From contig DAIEFO010000147.1 in assembly GCA_027325475.1 (NCBI GenBank), forward strand, positions 1 through 6,029: 6,029 bases of DNA, in the 5' to 3' direction. Origin of the DNA: Desulfobacteraceae bacterium. GTDB lineage: Bacteria; Desulfobacterota; Desulfobacteria; Desulfobacterales; Desulfatirhabdiaceae. Positions 1 to 6,002 of the stretch are shown here, in pieces (within the stretch, counting starts at the first letter, position 1; every line of letters begins with the position of its first letter). Below the pieces are notes generated by a model. That model made no database searches, was not told where the DNA came from, and was given only the letters and a program-made list of their open reading frames with translations. A program made the translations under genes and the position numbers.

Positions 1-1
1 C

Positions 2-1168
2 ATCGAAGAAGCCAGGCATTCCGATGATGTTCACACGGTCATTATGGGAATTATCCTGCTGTTTATCGGCTTTGCCGGTGTGATGCTTCTGCTGATGGCT
101 CAGAATTACAGGATGACCCGTGCATCGCTTTCCAGAATCAAGGCGTTTTCAGATACGCTGGTGGAAAACATGCCCATTGGTTTGATTGCTCTGGAGCCAT
201 CGCTGATTATCACCTCGTTCAATCAGGTGGCGGACCGCCTGCTGAATTTATCTCAAGTCAATGCAACCGGAAAAAACGCTGCCGATGTGCTGCCCTCCAT
301 TTTTCTGGATCTTCTGCAGAATCCGGATATCCGGCTGCGGGTCATTGAAAAGCAGATCGTCTGCCGGACTGCCGATCATCCTCGTCTGCCGCTGGAGGTG
401 AGCGCCGCCATGCTGACGGATGAAACCAGTGAATTTTTGGGATATGTGCTGCTCTTTAAAGATCTGCGCGAGGTGCAGTCTCTTCAAAAAGCGCTGGCCA
501 GGTCCCAGCGTCTAGCATCCATCGGCAGTCTTGCCGCAGGAGTTGCGCACGAAATCAGAAATCCCTTAAGTTCCATCAAGGGGTTTGCCACCTATTTCAA
601 GGAACGTTATGCCCACATTCCGGAAGACTGTAACATTTCGACCATTCTGATTCAGGAAGTGGATCGTCTGAACCGGGTCGTCAGCCAACTGCTGGAGTTT
701 TCAAGACCTGTCCGCATATTCCGGCAGAAAGTGTCCATTGCCGACGTGATTCAGAGTACGCTGAAACTGATGGAACGTCAGGCCAGCGCGCACAGCGTCG
801 AGATTCACCTTCAGATGGATGCCGGGTTGCCGCAGGTTTCCATCGATCCGGATCAGATCAATCAGGTGCTTTTGAATCTGCTGCTCAATGCGGTCGAAGC
901 CATGCCCCAGGGCGGCGCCGTCGAAATCCGTGCGTCGCAGGATCAGGATCGGCTGGTGATTCAGATATCCGACAGCGGCGCCGGGATCGCTGAAACCGAT
1001 CTGTCCCGGATATTTGATCCCTATTTCACCACCAAACCGACGGGGACCGGGCTGGGGCTGCCCATTGTCCACAACATCGTTGAAGCGCATGGCGGCGATA
1101 TCCGGATTGAAAGTCATAGCGGGAAGGGTGCGGTGGTTACGATCCGCCTTCCCATTGAGAGTTCTTGA
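2..1168 (+). CDS. Sensor histidine kinase, PAS-HisKA-HATPase (NtrB/ZraS-like), 5' end cut by window
   Basis: The frame is open to the left edge, with 14 codons readable before the first ATG at 44. That ATG falls just before a hydrophobic helix (codons 2-19 from it), so it is unlikely to be the true start. A periplasmic sensor domain and first membrane helix probably lie outside the window. Numbering from the ATG at 44, the order is membrane helix 2-19, PAS domain about 36-140, HisKA with H-box VAHEIRNPLSSIKG (phospho-acceptor His169), then HATPase_c with N-box around Asn282, G1 DSGAGI (310-315), F-box FDPYFTTK (324-331) and G2 GTGLGL (334-339). All catalytic motifs are intact. By family knowledge such kinases autophosphorylate and pass the phosphate to an NtrC-type regulator; that partner starts 1 nt after this stop codon. 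The signal sensed cannot be told from what is visible. ZraS, AtoS and HydH share this layout, so a specific symbol is not justified. Confidence 0.95.
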   Translation: MEEARHSDDVHTVIMGIILLFIGFAGVMLLLMAQNYRMTRASLSRIKAFSDTLVENMPIGLIALEPSLIITSFNQVADRLLNLSQVNATGKNAADVLPSIFLDLLQNPDIRLRVIEKQIVCRTADHPRLPLEVSAAMLTDETSEFLGYVLLFKDLREVQSLQKALARSQRLASIGSLAAGVAHEIRNPLSSIKGFATYFKERYAHIPEDCNISTILIQEVDRLNRVVSQLLEFSRPVRIFRQKVSIADVIQSTLKLMERQASAHSVEIHLQMDAGLPQVSIDPDQINQVLLNLLLNAVEAMPQGGAVEIRASQDQDRLVIQISDSGAGIAETDLSRIFDPYFTTKPTGTGLGLPIVHNIVEAHGGDIRIESHSGKGAVVTIRLPIESS

Positions 1169-1169
1169 A

Positions 1170-2543
1170 ATGAAGAAAAAAAACTGTTCGATTCTTGTCG
1201 TGGATGACGATACCGCTCACCGCACCATGCTACGTACCCTGATCGGCGGATGGGGCTATGACATTACTGAAGTCGATGATGGCGGCATTGCCATCGAGAA
1301 GGTTCAGGACCAGCCTTTTGATCTGATTCTGATGGACGTCCGGATGCTGAAGATTTCCGGGATCGAAGCGTTGGGCCGCATCAAAACGCTCAATCCGTCC
1401 ATACCGGTCATCATCATGACTGCCTATTCTTCCATTGAATCCGCGGTGACCGCCCTCAAATCCGGGGCTTACGATTATCTGACCAAACCCCTTGATTTCG
1501 ATAAACTGAGAATTACCATAGAACGGGCTATGGAACACGCTCTGCTTCGGGAAGAAAACCGTATCCTCAAACAGAATATGGGAGCGCGGTTTGACCGGCG
1601 CAACATCATCGGTCAGAGTATGGGGATGGAACGGCTTCTTGAAACCGTGGCACAGGTGGCGATGTCTGAGGCCACAGTCCTGATTCATGGCGAATCTGGC
1701 ACCGGTAAAGAGCTGATTGCCGGCGCCGTTCATTATAACAGCTTCCGGAAAGCCGGGCCCTTTGTCAAAATCAATTGTGCGGCCATCACCGAAACGCTGC
1801 TGGAGTCCGAACTGTTCGGCCATGAAAAAGGCGCTTTCACCGGTGCGGATCGCAAAAAGGAAGGCAAGTTCATACAGGCCAGCGGCGGAAGTCTGTTTCT
1901 GGATGAAGTCAGCGAAATGTCTCTGATGATGCAGGTCAAGCTGCTTCGCGTGCTCCAGGAGCGGGAAATTACCCGCGTGGGCGGTGAGCAGGTGGTGCCG
2001 ATCGATGTGCGCCTGATTGTCGCTACCAATAAGGATTTGATGGCGATGATCAGCGCCGGGCAGTTCCGCGAAGATCTGTACTATCGGCTGAATGTGGTCA
2101 ATCTGAATCTGCCTCCACTGCGGGAGCGTCGGGAAGACATTCCTCTTCTGGCGCAGCATTTTCTGGAAAAGTTTTCGGAACTGAACCGCAAGTCGATTAA
2201 AGGATTCACCCCGCAGACCATGGATCACCTGATTCGTTATGACTGGCCCGGAAATGTCCGGGAGCTGATGAATACCGTTGAAAGGGGCGTTGTGCTGTGC
2301 CGGGGAGACTATCTGGATGATCAGGTGCTTCCCATGCTGCCGCCGGTCAACGGCCGGGCATCGCTGCCGGAGATGGCTGGGATCGTCAGCGGCGATATAT
2401 CCCTGGATGCTGTCGAGAAAGCGGCCATTCTCAAGGCGCTGGAGGCTGCCGGCGGCAATAAAAGCCAGACGGCCAGACAATTGGGAATCACCCGAAAAAC
2501 CCTGCACAAAAAACTGAAAGAATATGGAGTAATGCCCCAATGA
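1170..2543 (+). CDS. Sigma-54-dependent response regulator, NtrC family (REC-AAA+-Fis HTH)
   Basis: This 457-residue cytoplasmic transcription activator has the standard length and order for the ZraR/AtoC/NtrC class. The receiver domain spans about 6-120, with acidic pair D12/D13, phospho-acceptor D56, T84 and K106. The sigma-54 interaction AAA+ domain spans about 144-375, with Walker A GESGTGKE (174-181), sigma-54-contact loop GAFTGA (221-226), Walker B ending LFLDE (D245, E246), sensor I ATN (285-287) and sensor II WPGNVRE (359-365). A Fis-type helix-turn-helix lies at about 415-455. The start at 1170 is chosen because it opens the receiver domain and follows the kinase stop by 1 nt. The same frame is open further left, but only over kinase coding sequence. 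A weak GAGA lies upstream. One oddity is that the receiver loop after D56 reads VRMLKISG, lacking the usual proline (MPxMDG). It presumably activates sigma-54 promoters when phosphorylated by the upstream kinase; its target genes are unknown. Confidence 0.96.
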   Translation: MKKKNCSILVVDDDTAHRTMLRTLIGGWGYDITEVDDGGIAIEKVQDQPFDLILMDVRMLKISGIEALGRIKTLNPSIPVIIMTAYSSIESAVTALKSGAYDYLTKPLDFDKLRITIERAMEHALLREENRILKQNMGARFDRRNIIGQSMGMERLLETVAQVAMSEATVLIHGESGTGKELIAGAVHYNSFRKAGPFVKINCAAITETLLESELFGHEKGAFTGADRKKEGKFIQASGGSLFLDEVSEMSLMMQVKLLRVLQEREITRVGGEQVVPIDVRLIVATNKDLMAMISAGQFREDLYYRLNVVNLNLPPLRERREDIPLLAQHFLEKFSELNRKSIKGFTPQTMDHLIRYDWPGNVRELMNTVERGVVLCRGDYLDDQVLPMLPPVNGRASLPEMAGIVSGDISLDAVEKAAILKALEAAGGNKSQTARQLGITRKTLHKKLKEYGVMPQ

Positions 2544-2998
2544 CATCTGCGACTCATTATCTGTTTCGTTGCCCTTCTTGCGGTATCCGCAACCGGATAT
2601 CGGCGGTCCATGCCGGTCAGACCGGTAAATGCGGCAAATGTGGCGGACGGCTGAACACCGGCGAACTGTTTCTGCAGCAGCCGCTCATGGTTACTGACGC
2701 CAATTTTGAAGAAAAAGTGCTGCGTGCGCCGCTTCCTGTGCTGCTGGATTGCTGGGCGCCCTGGTGCGGCGCCTGTAAAATCGTCTCTCCAGTGATTTCC
2801 GAGCTGGCTGCGGAATTCAAAGGGATATTCCGGATCGGAAAGCTGAATGTGGACGCCAATCCTGCAACCGCCGCCCGATTCGATACCCGAAGTATTCCCA
2901 CCCTGCTGATTTTTGACAACGGACATTTGAAAGATACGCTGGTGGGCGCTATACCCAAACCCCAGATCATTCAACGAATGAAGGAATATTTGCCATGA
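2540..2998 (+). CDS. Zinc-finger thioredoxin (thioredoxin 2 / TrxC type), CGAC active site
   Basis: This 152-residue cytoplasmic thiol-disulfide oxidoreductase has an N-terminal zinc-ribbon, Cys11-x2-Cys14 then 16 residues then Cys31-x2-Cys34. That is the same spacing known for E. coli TrxC. The thioredoxin fold follows from about residue 48. The active site is WCGAC (75-79; Cys76, Cys79) in place of the common WCGPC, the buried Asp is D70, and the cis-proline motif is SIPT (Pro120). An additional Cys71 sits where Phe is usual (DCWAPWC). There is no signal peptide. The start overlaps the regulator stop in an ATGA, with GGAG about 10 nt upstream. It sits between a two-component system and a metal importer, which suggests a shared redox or zinc role, but this is inference. 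The symbol trxC would fit by architecture but is left blank because the active site and host context differ. Confidence 0.94.
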   Translation: MTSATHYLFRCPSCGIRNRISAVHAGQTGKCGKCGGRLNTGELFLQQPLMVTDANFEEKVLRAPLPVLLDCWAPWCGACKIVSPVISELAAEFKGIFRIGKLNVDANPATAARFDTRSIPTLLIFDNGHLKDTLVGAIPKPQIIQRMKEYLP

Positions 2999-3954
2999 CA
3001 TCGCGTCGTTATATACAGTTTTTGGGCTTTTGGATATTTTTGGCGGCGGTTGTCCTGATCCTTCCCGCCAGTGTTTATGCCGCGAAACTTCAGGTGGTTG
3101 CCAGTATTTTTCCGATTTCGGATATGGCCAGGCAGGTGGGCGGGCCGTTTGTGGATGTGACCACTCTGGTGCCGCCCGGTGCCAGTCCGCATACATTTGA
3201 ACTCAAACCGGGACAGGTCAAGGCCTTCAGCAACGCCAGGGTGTTTCTCATGATCGGTGCGGGGCTGGAATTCTGGGCCGATTCACTGATCCATGCGTCC
3301 GGACAGCATCTGACCACGGTGGTGCTGTCTGACGGAATGCACCTGATGACGTCTGTAGATCCCGATGCCGCCGAGCATCCGACGCCACCGGTTAAACCGG
3401 GAGGTGCGGCGTCCGCGCCCACGGATGCGCATGCCGATCTGACGGCCAATCCTCATGTGTGGCTCGATCCGAAACTGGCGGAAATCATGGTGCGCCGGAT
3501 ATCCCAGGCGTTTTCTGCGGCAGATCCCCCTCATGCTGCAGATTATGAGAAGCAGACCCAGGCTTATCTGGCCAAGCTGTCGGCGCTGGACAGCCATATC
3601 CGAGAGGCTGTCAGCCGCTTTAAGATCAAACAGTTTATTTCATTTCATCCCTCGTGGGACTATTTTGCCGCCCGTTATGGTCTGACATCCGACGGCGTTA
3701 TCGAAAAAACTCCCGGCAGAAACCCGACGCCCAGGGAAATCACCGATATCGTTGACATCATCAAATCCCATAAAATCCGGGCGGTTTTTGCCGAGCCTCA
3801 ACTCAATCCCAGGGTCGCAGATGTCATTGCCAGAGAATCCGGGGTGAAGGTTCTGCTCCTCGATCCCCTGGGAGAGTCGACGATTCCCGGACGTGACAGC
3901 TATATCGCTCTTATGCTCTATAACCTGCGCCATATGAAGGAGGCCATGGAGTGA
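2995..3954 (+). CDS. znuA: Periplasmic metal-binding protein of zinc-type ABC importer (ZnuA/TroA family)
   Basis: This 319-residue cluster-9 solute-binding protein would capture a divalent metal in the periplasm and deliver it to the permease encoded downstream. A signal peptide covers about 1-29: basic TSRR, a hydrophobic core, and a likely signal peptidase I site after VYA. There is no lipobox cysteine, so a soluble Gram-negative periplasmic protein is expected. Metal ligands inferred by family position are His66 (PGASPHTFE), His154 (NPHVWLDP), His218 (FHPSWDYF) and Asp290 (LLDPLG). The third ligand is His, as in zinc-binding members, while manganese-type PsaA has Glu there. The loop before His154 (about 122-150) is Pro/Ala-rich with two His, and is not the long His-rich loop of E. 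coli ZnuA. The start overlaps the thioredoxin stop (ATGA), with AAGGAA 8 nt upstream. The metal is predicted as zinc, with manganese or another divalent metal still possible. Confidence 0.93.
   Translation: MTSRRYIQFLGFWIFLAAVVLILPASVYAAKLQVVASIFPISDMARQVGGPFVDVTTLVPPGASPHTFELKPGQVKAFSNARVFLMIGAGLEFWADSLIHASGQHLTTVVLSDGMHLMTSVDPDAAEHPTPPVKPGGAASAPTDAHADLTANPHVWLDPKLAEIMVRRISQAFSAADPPHAADYEKQTQAYLAKLSALDSHIREAVSRFKIKQFISFHPSWDYFAARYGLTSDGVIEKTPGRNPTPREITDIVDIIKSHKIRAVFAEPQLNPRVADVIARESGVKVLLLDPLGESTIPGRDSYIALMLYNLRHMKEAME
3937..3943 (+). promoter_or_regulatory. Strong Shine-Dalgarno fixing a GTG start
   Basis: AAGGAGG, a full match to the anti-Shine-Dalgarno core, lies 7 nt before GTG at 3951. 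It supports GTG as the start of the ABC ATPase over the in-frame GTG at 4029 or ATG at 4035, which lack a comparable site. It lies inside the end of the binding-protein gene, as expected for translational coupling. Confidence 0.8.
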
Positions 3955-4796
3955 CAGTTGCAGCGCTTCAATCCTCCGGACCGCCGGACCCTTCGACGCC
4001 CGATATTTCTCCGGATGCGCAGCTTCTGGTGGATATGTCGGACGTGTGGGTGAAATTCGATGGCAAATGGGTGCTCAAATCCATTTATCTGAAATGCTTC
4101 CAGGGAGAAATTCTGGGGATTGTCGGACCGAACGGCGGCGGAAAGTCCACTCTGTTGAAGGTCGTTCTGGGGCTGATTCAGCCGGATAAGGGGGCGGCGC
4201 GGCTTTTCGGCCAGAAACCCGGGAAGCAGAGCCGGCTGAACGTCGGCTATCTGCCTCAGGTGTCTCATGCCGAACGCTCTTTTCCCGTGACGGTTCTCGA
4301 TGTCGTACTGATGGGGCTATATCAGCAACTGGGAATTTTTTCCCGGGTGCGTACCGCTCATCGTCAAAAAGCACTTGAACAGCTCGACCGGGTGGGTATG
4401 AAAGAGCATGCCGCCAAACCGTTCGGTAAGCTTTCCGGAGGGCAGCAGCAACGGGTTCAGATCGCCAGAGCGCTGGTGTCCAGCCCCAGGCTGCTGGTTC
4501 TGGATGAGCCTTCCACCGGTGTGGACAGTGTGGGACAGGAGGATTTTTATGAACTGCTGGCCAGTTTGAGAGACAACCAGCGGATATCCGTGATCATGGT
4601 GTCACATGACATCGGTGTGGTGACCACCTATGCAGACCGGGTGGCCTGCCTGAATCGTGAGATTCACTATCATGGCGATACCGGCCCTTGGGCGGAAACC
4701 GACGCCTACCAGAAAGTGTTTGGGAAAAACCTGAAGGTCATGGTGCATGACGCCCGGTGCATTTCCTGCATGATGAGGCATGCCCACCATGATTGA
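3951..4796 (+). CDS. znuC: ABC transporter ATP-binding protein for metal import (ZnuC-like)
   Basis: This 281-residue cytoplasmic ATPase would power the importer formed with the permease that follows. Visible motifs are Walker A GPNGGGKST (59-67), Q-loop Gln103 in YLPQ, signature LSGGQQQR (161-168), Walker B LLVLDEP (D185, E186), D-loop STGVD (188-192) and H-loop His219 in SHD. A Pro-rich leader of about 28 residues precedes the ABC domain. The last 15 or so residues carry Cys270, Cys273, His277, His279 and His280, a possible metal-binding tail. Translation starts at GTG, overlapping the binding-protein stop by 4 nt (GTGA), with a strong ribosome site upstream. The family includes zinc and manganese importers; zinc is favoured here from the binding protein's ligands. 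Confidence 0.94.
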   Translation: MTVAALQSSGPPDPSTPDISPDAQLLVDMSDVWVKFDGKWVLKSIYLKCFQGEILGIVGPNGGGKSTLLKVVLGLIQPDKGAARLFGQKPGKQSRLNVGYLPQVSHAERSFPVTVLDVVLMGLYQQLGIFSRVRTAHRQKALEQLDRVGMKEHAAKPFGKLSGGQQQRVQIARALVSSPRLLVLDEPSTGVDSVGQEDFYELLASLRDNQRISVIMVSHDIGVVTTYADRVACLNREIHYHGDTGPWAETDAYQKVFGKNLKVMVHDARCISCMMRHAHHD

Positions 4797-5592
4797 ATGG
4801 ATTCATCTGGAGTTTATGAAAAATGCGCTGGCGGCAGGTATGATGCTCAGCGTCGTGCTGGCGGTGGTGTCCTGTTTTGTCGTGCTGCGGCGGTTTTCAT
4901 TTATCGGCGTCGGTGTGGCGCATTCCGCATTCGGGGGTGTGGCGCTGGGTGCTTTGCTGGGCATATCGCCGACACTGTCGGCCATTGTTTTCGCTGTCGC
5001 CGTCGCCAATGCCATTGGTGTGGTCGGCAATCAGAAACGCCTGAGCGCCGATACGGCGATCGGTATTTTCTTTTCTCTGGCCATGGCTCTGGGCGTGATA
5101 TTTATCGGCATGTCCAATTCTTACAACGTGGACCTTTTTGGATATCTTTTTGGTAATATCCTTGCCATCACCCATCAGGATCTGCGAGTCATTGCGTTGC
5201 TGGGCGGTTTGGTGCTGGTATCCATCTGGATATTTTTCAAGGAATTCATGTTCGTTGCATTCGACAGCGAAGTGGCGCATGTCAGCGGCATTCCTGTGAG
5301 GTTTCTGGATCATTTTTTTCTGAGCATTCTGTCTCTGACGGTGGTGATCAGCATGAAAGTGGTGGGCATTATTCTGGTGTCTGCGCTGCTGGTAATTCCC
5401 GGTGCAGCGGCTGCACAGATCACTGACCGGTATGTCCCCATGTTTGCTGTGGCGGTCGCCGTCGCCCTTGTATCCACGGTGGGCGGTCTGTGGATTTCCT
5501 ACTACGCGAATCTGGCTTCCGGCGCCACGATCGTTACCCTGGCATCACTGCTTTTTTTTATATCTTTTGGTATTGGAAAACTGAAGAAGTGA
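4789..5592 (+). CDS. znuB: ABC metal transporter membrane permease (ZnuB/ABC-3 family)
   Basis: This inner-membrane channel subunit has 267 residues with about eight hydrophobic segments, near 14-33, 40-58, 62-80, 88-108, 133-150, 175-207 (long, possibly two), 215-237 and 244-262. Family hallmarks seen are the N-terminal MIEWIHLEFMKNAL, the DLFGYLFGNIL segment at about 115-125 and VSALLVIPGAAAAQ at about 197-210. The start at 4789 is preferred to an in-frame ATG at 4780. The GAGG at 4775-4778 is 10 nt from 4789 but only 1 nt from 4780, and family members usually begin at this MxEW-type sequence. The gene overlaps the ATPase stop by 8 nt. It completes a binding protein-ATPase-permease set and appears to be the last gene of the operon, ending in KLKK. 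Confidence 0.94.
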   Translation: MIEWIHLEFMKNALAAGMMLSVVLAVVSCFVVLRRFSFIGVGVAHSAFGGVALGALLGISPTLSAIVFAVAVANAIGVVGNQKRLSADTAIGIFFSLAMALGVIFIGMSNSYNVDLFGYLFGNILAITHQDLRVIALLGGLVLVSIWIFFKEFMFVAFDSEVAHVSGIPVRFLDHFFLSILSLTVVISMKVVGIILVSALLVIPGAAAAQITDRYVPMFAVAVAVALVSTVGGLWISYYANLASGATIVTLASLLFFISFGIGKLKK

Positions 5593-5610
5593 CACACAGA
5601 AAGGGTTAAG

Positions 5611-5642
5611 GCGGCCAGCCCAAGGTATATCTATCTGGCCGC
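5611..5642. terminator. GC-rich inverted repeat between convergent genes, possible bidirectional terminator
   Basis: A perfect 8-bp inverted repeat, GCGGCCAG (5611-5618) and CTGGCCGC (5635-5642), flanks a 16-nt loop, starting 19 nt after the permease stop. Its position between two converging genes suits transcription termination or mRNA 3'-end protection in both directions. Neither side has a run of T residues, so a classic intrinsic terminator is not supported. Confidence 0.35.
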
Positions 5643-5643
5643 A

Positions 5644-5655
5644 CATTCATGAATG
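5644..5655. repeat. 12-bp perfect palindrome in convergent intergenic region
   Basis: CATTCATGAATG is self-complementary over its full length and lies directly beside the GC-rich inverted repeat. It lies at the 3' end of both flanking genes, so a promoter-operator role is unlikely. It may be chance or part of the 3'-end structure. Confidence 0.2.
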
Positions 5656-5672
5656 GCTGTGGAAAATCCGGA

Positions 5673-6002
5673 TTAAAACATTTTTTCGACCGGACGTCTT
5701 TCCGGCACATACGCACGGGGAATTTCGCCCTCTTTCCATTCTTTGGATACATACAGGTTGCAGTAACAGCTTCCGAATTCCGCGACATCCTCGGCGCGGT
5801 AGGTGCAGGGGCAGATAATATCGCGGTCTTTTTCGATGTTTCCCGCAGCCAGCCGGCATGGGCACACCATATAGCCGTAGCGTTCCTTGTTGGTTAAAAG
5901 CGCACTCATAAGATCCGCCACCCGCTGGGTATCATCGCTGAAATAATAGCCTTTGGGCTCCTGAACCTTTTTGAGCATTTCATACAGAGCTTCCGGAGTC
6001 AT
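5673..6002 (-). CDS. Ferredoxin:thioredoxin reductase catalytic (beta) chain-like protein
   Basis: This 109-residue small cytoplasmic iron-sulfur protein matches the length and Cys layout of FTR catalytic chains: CPC (47-49), CPC (64-66) and CYC (79-81). By analogy to the cyanobacterial and plant enzyme, Cys47, 64, 66 and 79 would hold a [4Fe-4S] cluster, and Cys49 and Cys81 would form the redox disulfide that reduces thioredoxin using ferredoxin electrons. Two differences are visible. The spacings are 14 and 12 residues, not the classical 16 and 8, and Tyr80 replaces the His of the CHC motif. No variable (alpha) subunit is seen, as is reported for many non-photosynthetic relatives. The start at 6002 overlaps the stop of an upstream gene (ATGA), with AAGGAGG at 6022-6016 about 13 nt before it. 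It converges on the operon carrying a thioredoxin. A related ferredoxin:disulfide reductase with another substrate is an alternative. Confidence 0.88.
   Translation of the reverse strand: MTPEALYEMLKKVQEPKGYYFSDDTQRVADLMSALLTNKERYGYMVCPCRLAAGNIEKDRDIICPCTYRAEDVAEFGSCYCNLYVSKEWKEGEIPRAYVPERRPVEKMF

Noticed and set aside
1014..1169. N-terminal extension of the response regulator back to an ATG at 1014
   Set aside because: It would lie entirely over the kinase ATPase domain in another frame, and receiver domains normally begin within a few residues of the start at 1170.
1651..1667. TGGCAC words resembling the -24 box of sigma-54 promoters, here and in the Walker A region
   Set aside because: Neither has a TTGC-like -12 element at the right spacing, and both lie inside the regulator coding sequence.
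1230..2546. Long open frame of 438 codons on the minus strand opposite the response regulator
   Set aside because: It mirrors the regulator gene, whose domains and motifs are unmistakable. The antisense translation is His/Gln/Phe-rich with no recognisable domain, as expected from a shadow frame.
2321..3196. Minus-strand open frame of 291 codons spanning the regulator, thioredoxin and binding-protein genes
   Set aside because: It crosses three well-supported genes on the opposite strand and shows no coherent domain.
4780..4788. Earlier ATG for the permease at 4780
   Set aside because: The GAGG ribosome site is only 1 nt from it but 10 nt from the ATG at 4789, and family members begin near the latter.
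5667..5694. TCCGG/CCGGA pair with a T6 run as a terminator
   Set aside because: The stem is only 5 bp with an 18-nt loop, and the T-run is inside the loop, not after the stem; it also overlaps the FTR-like coding end.
5649..5897. Plus-strand open frame of 82 codons opposite the FTR-like gene
   Set aside because: The minus-strand protein has six ordered cysteines typical of a known family; the plus-strand translation shows no domain and is a shadow.
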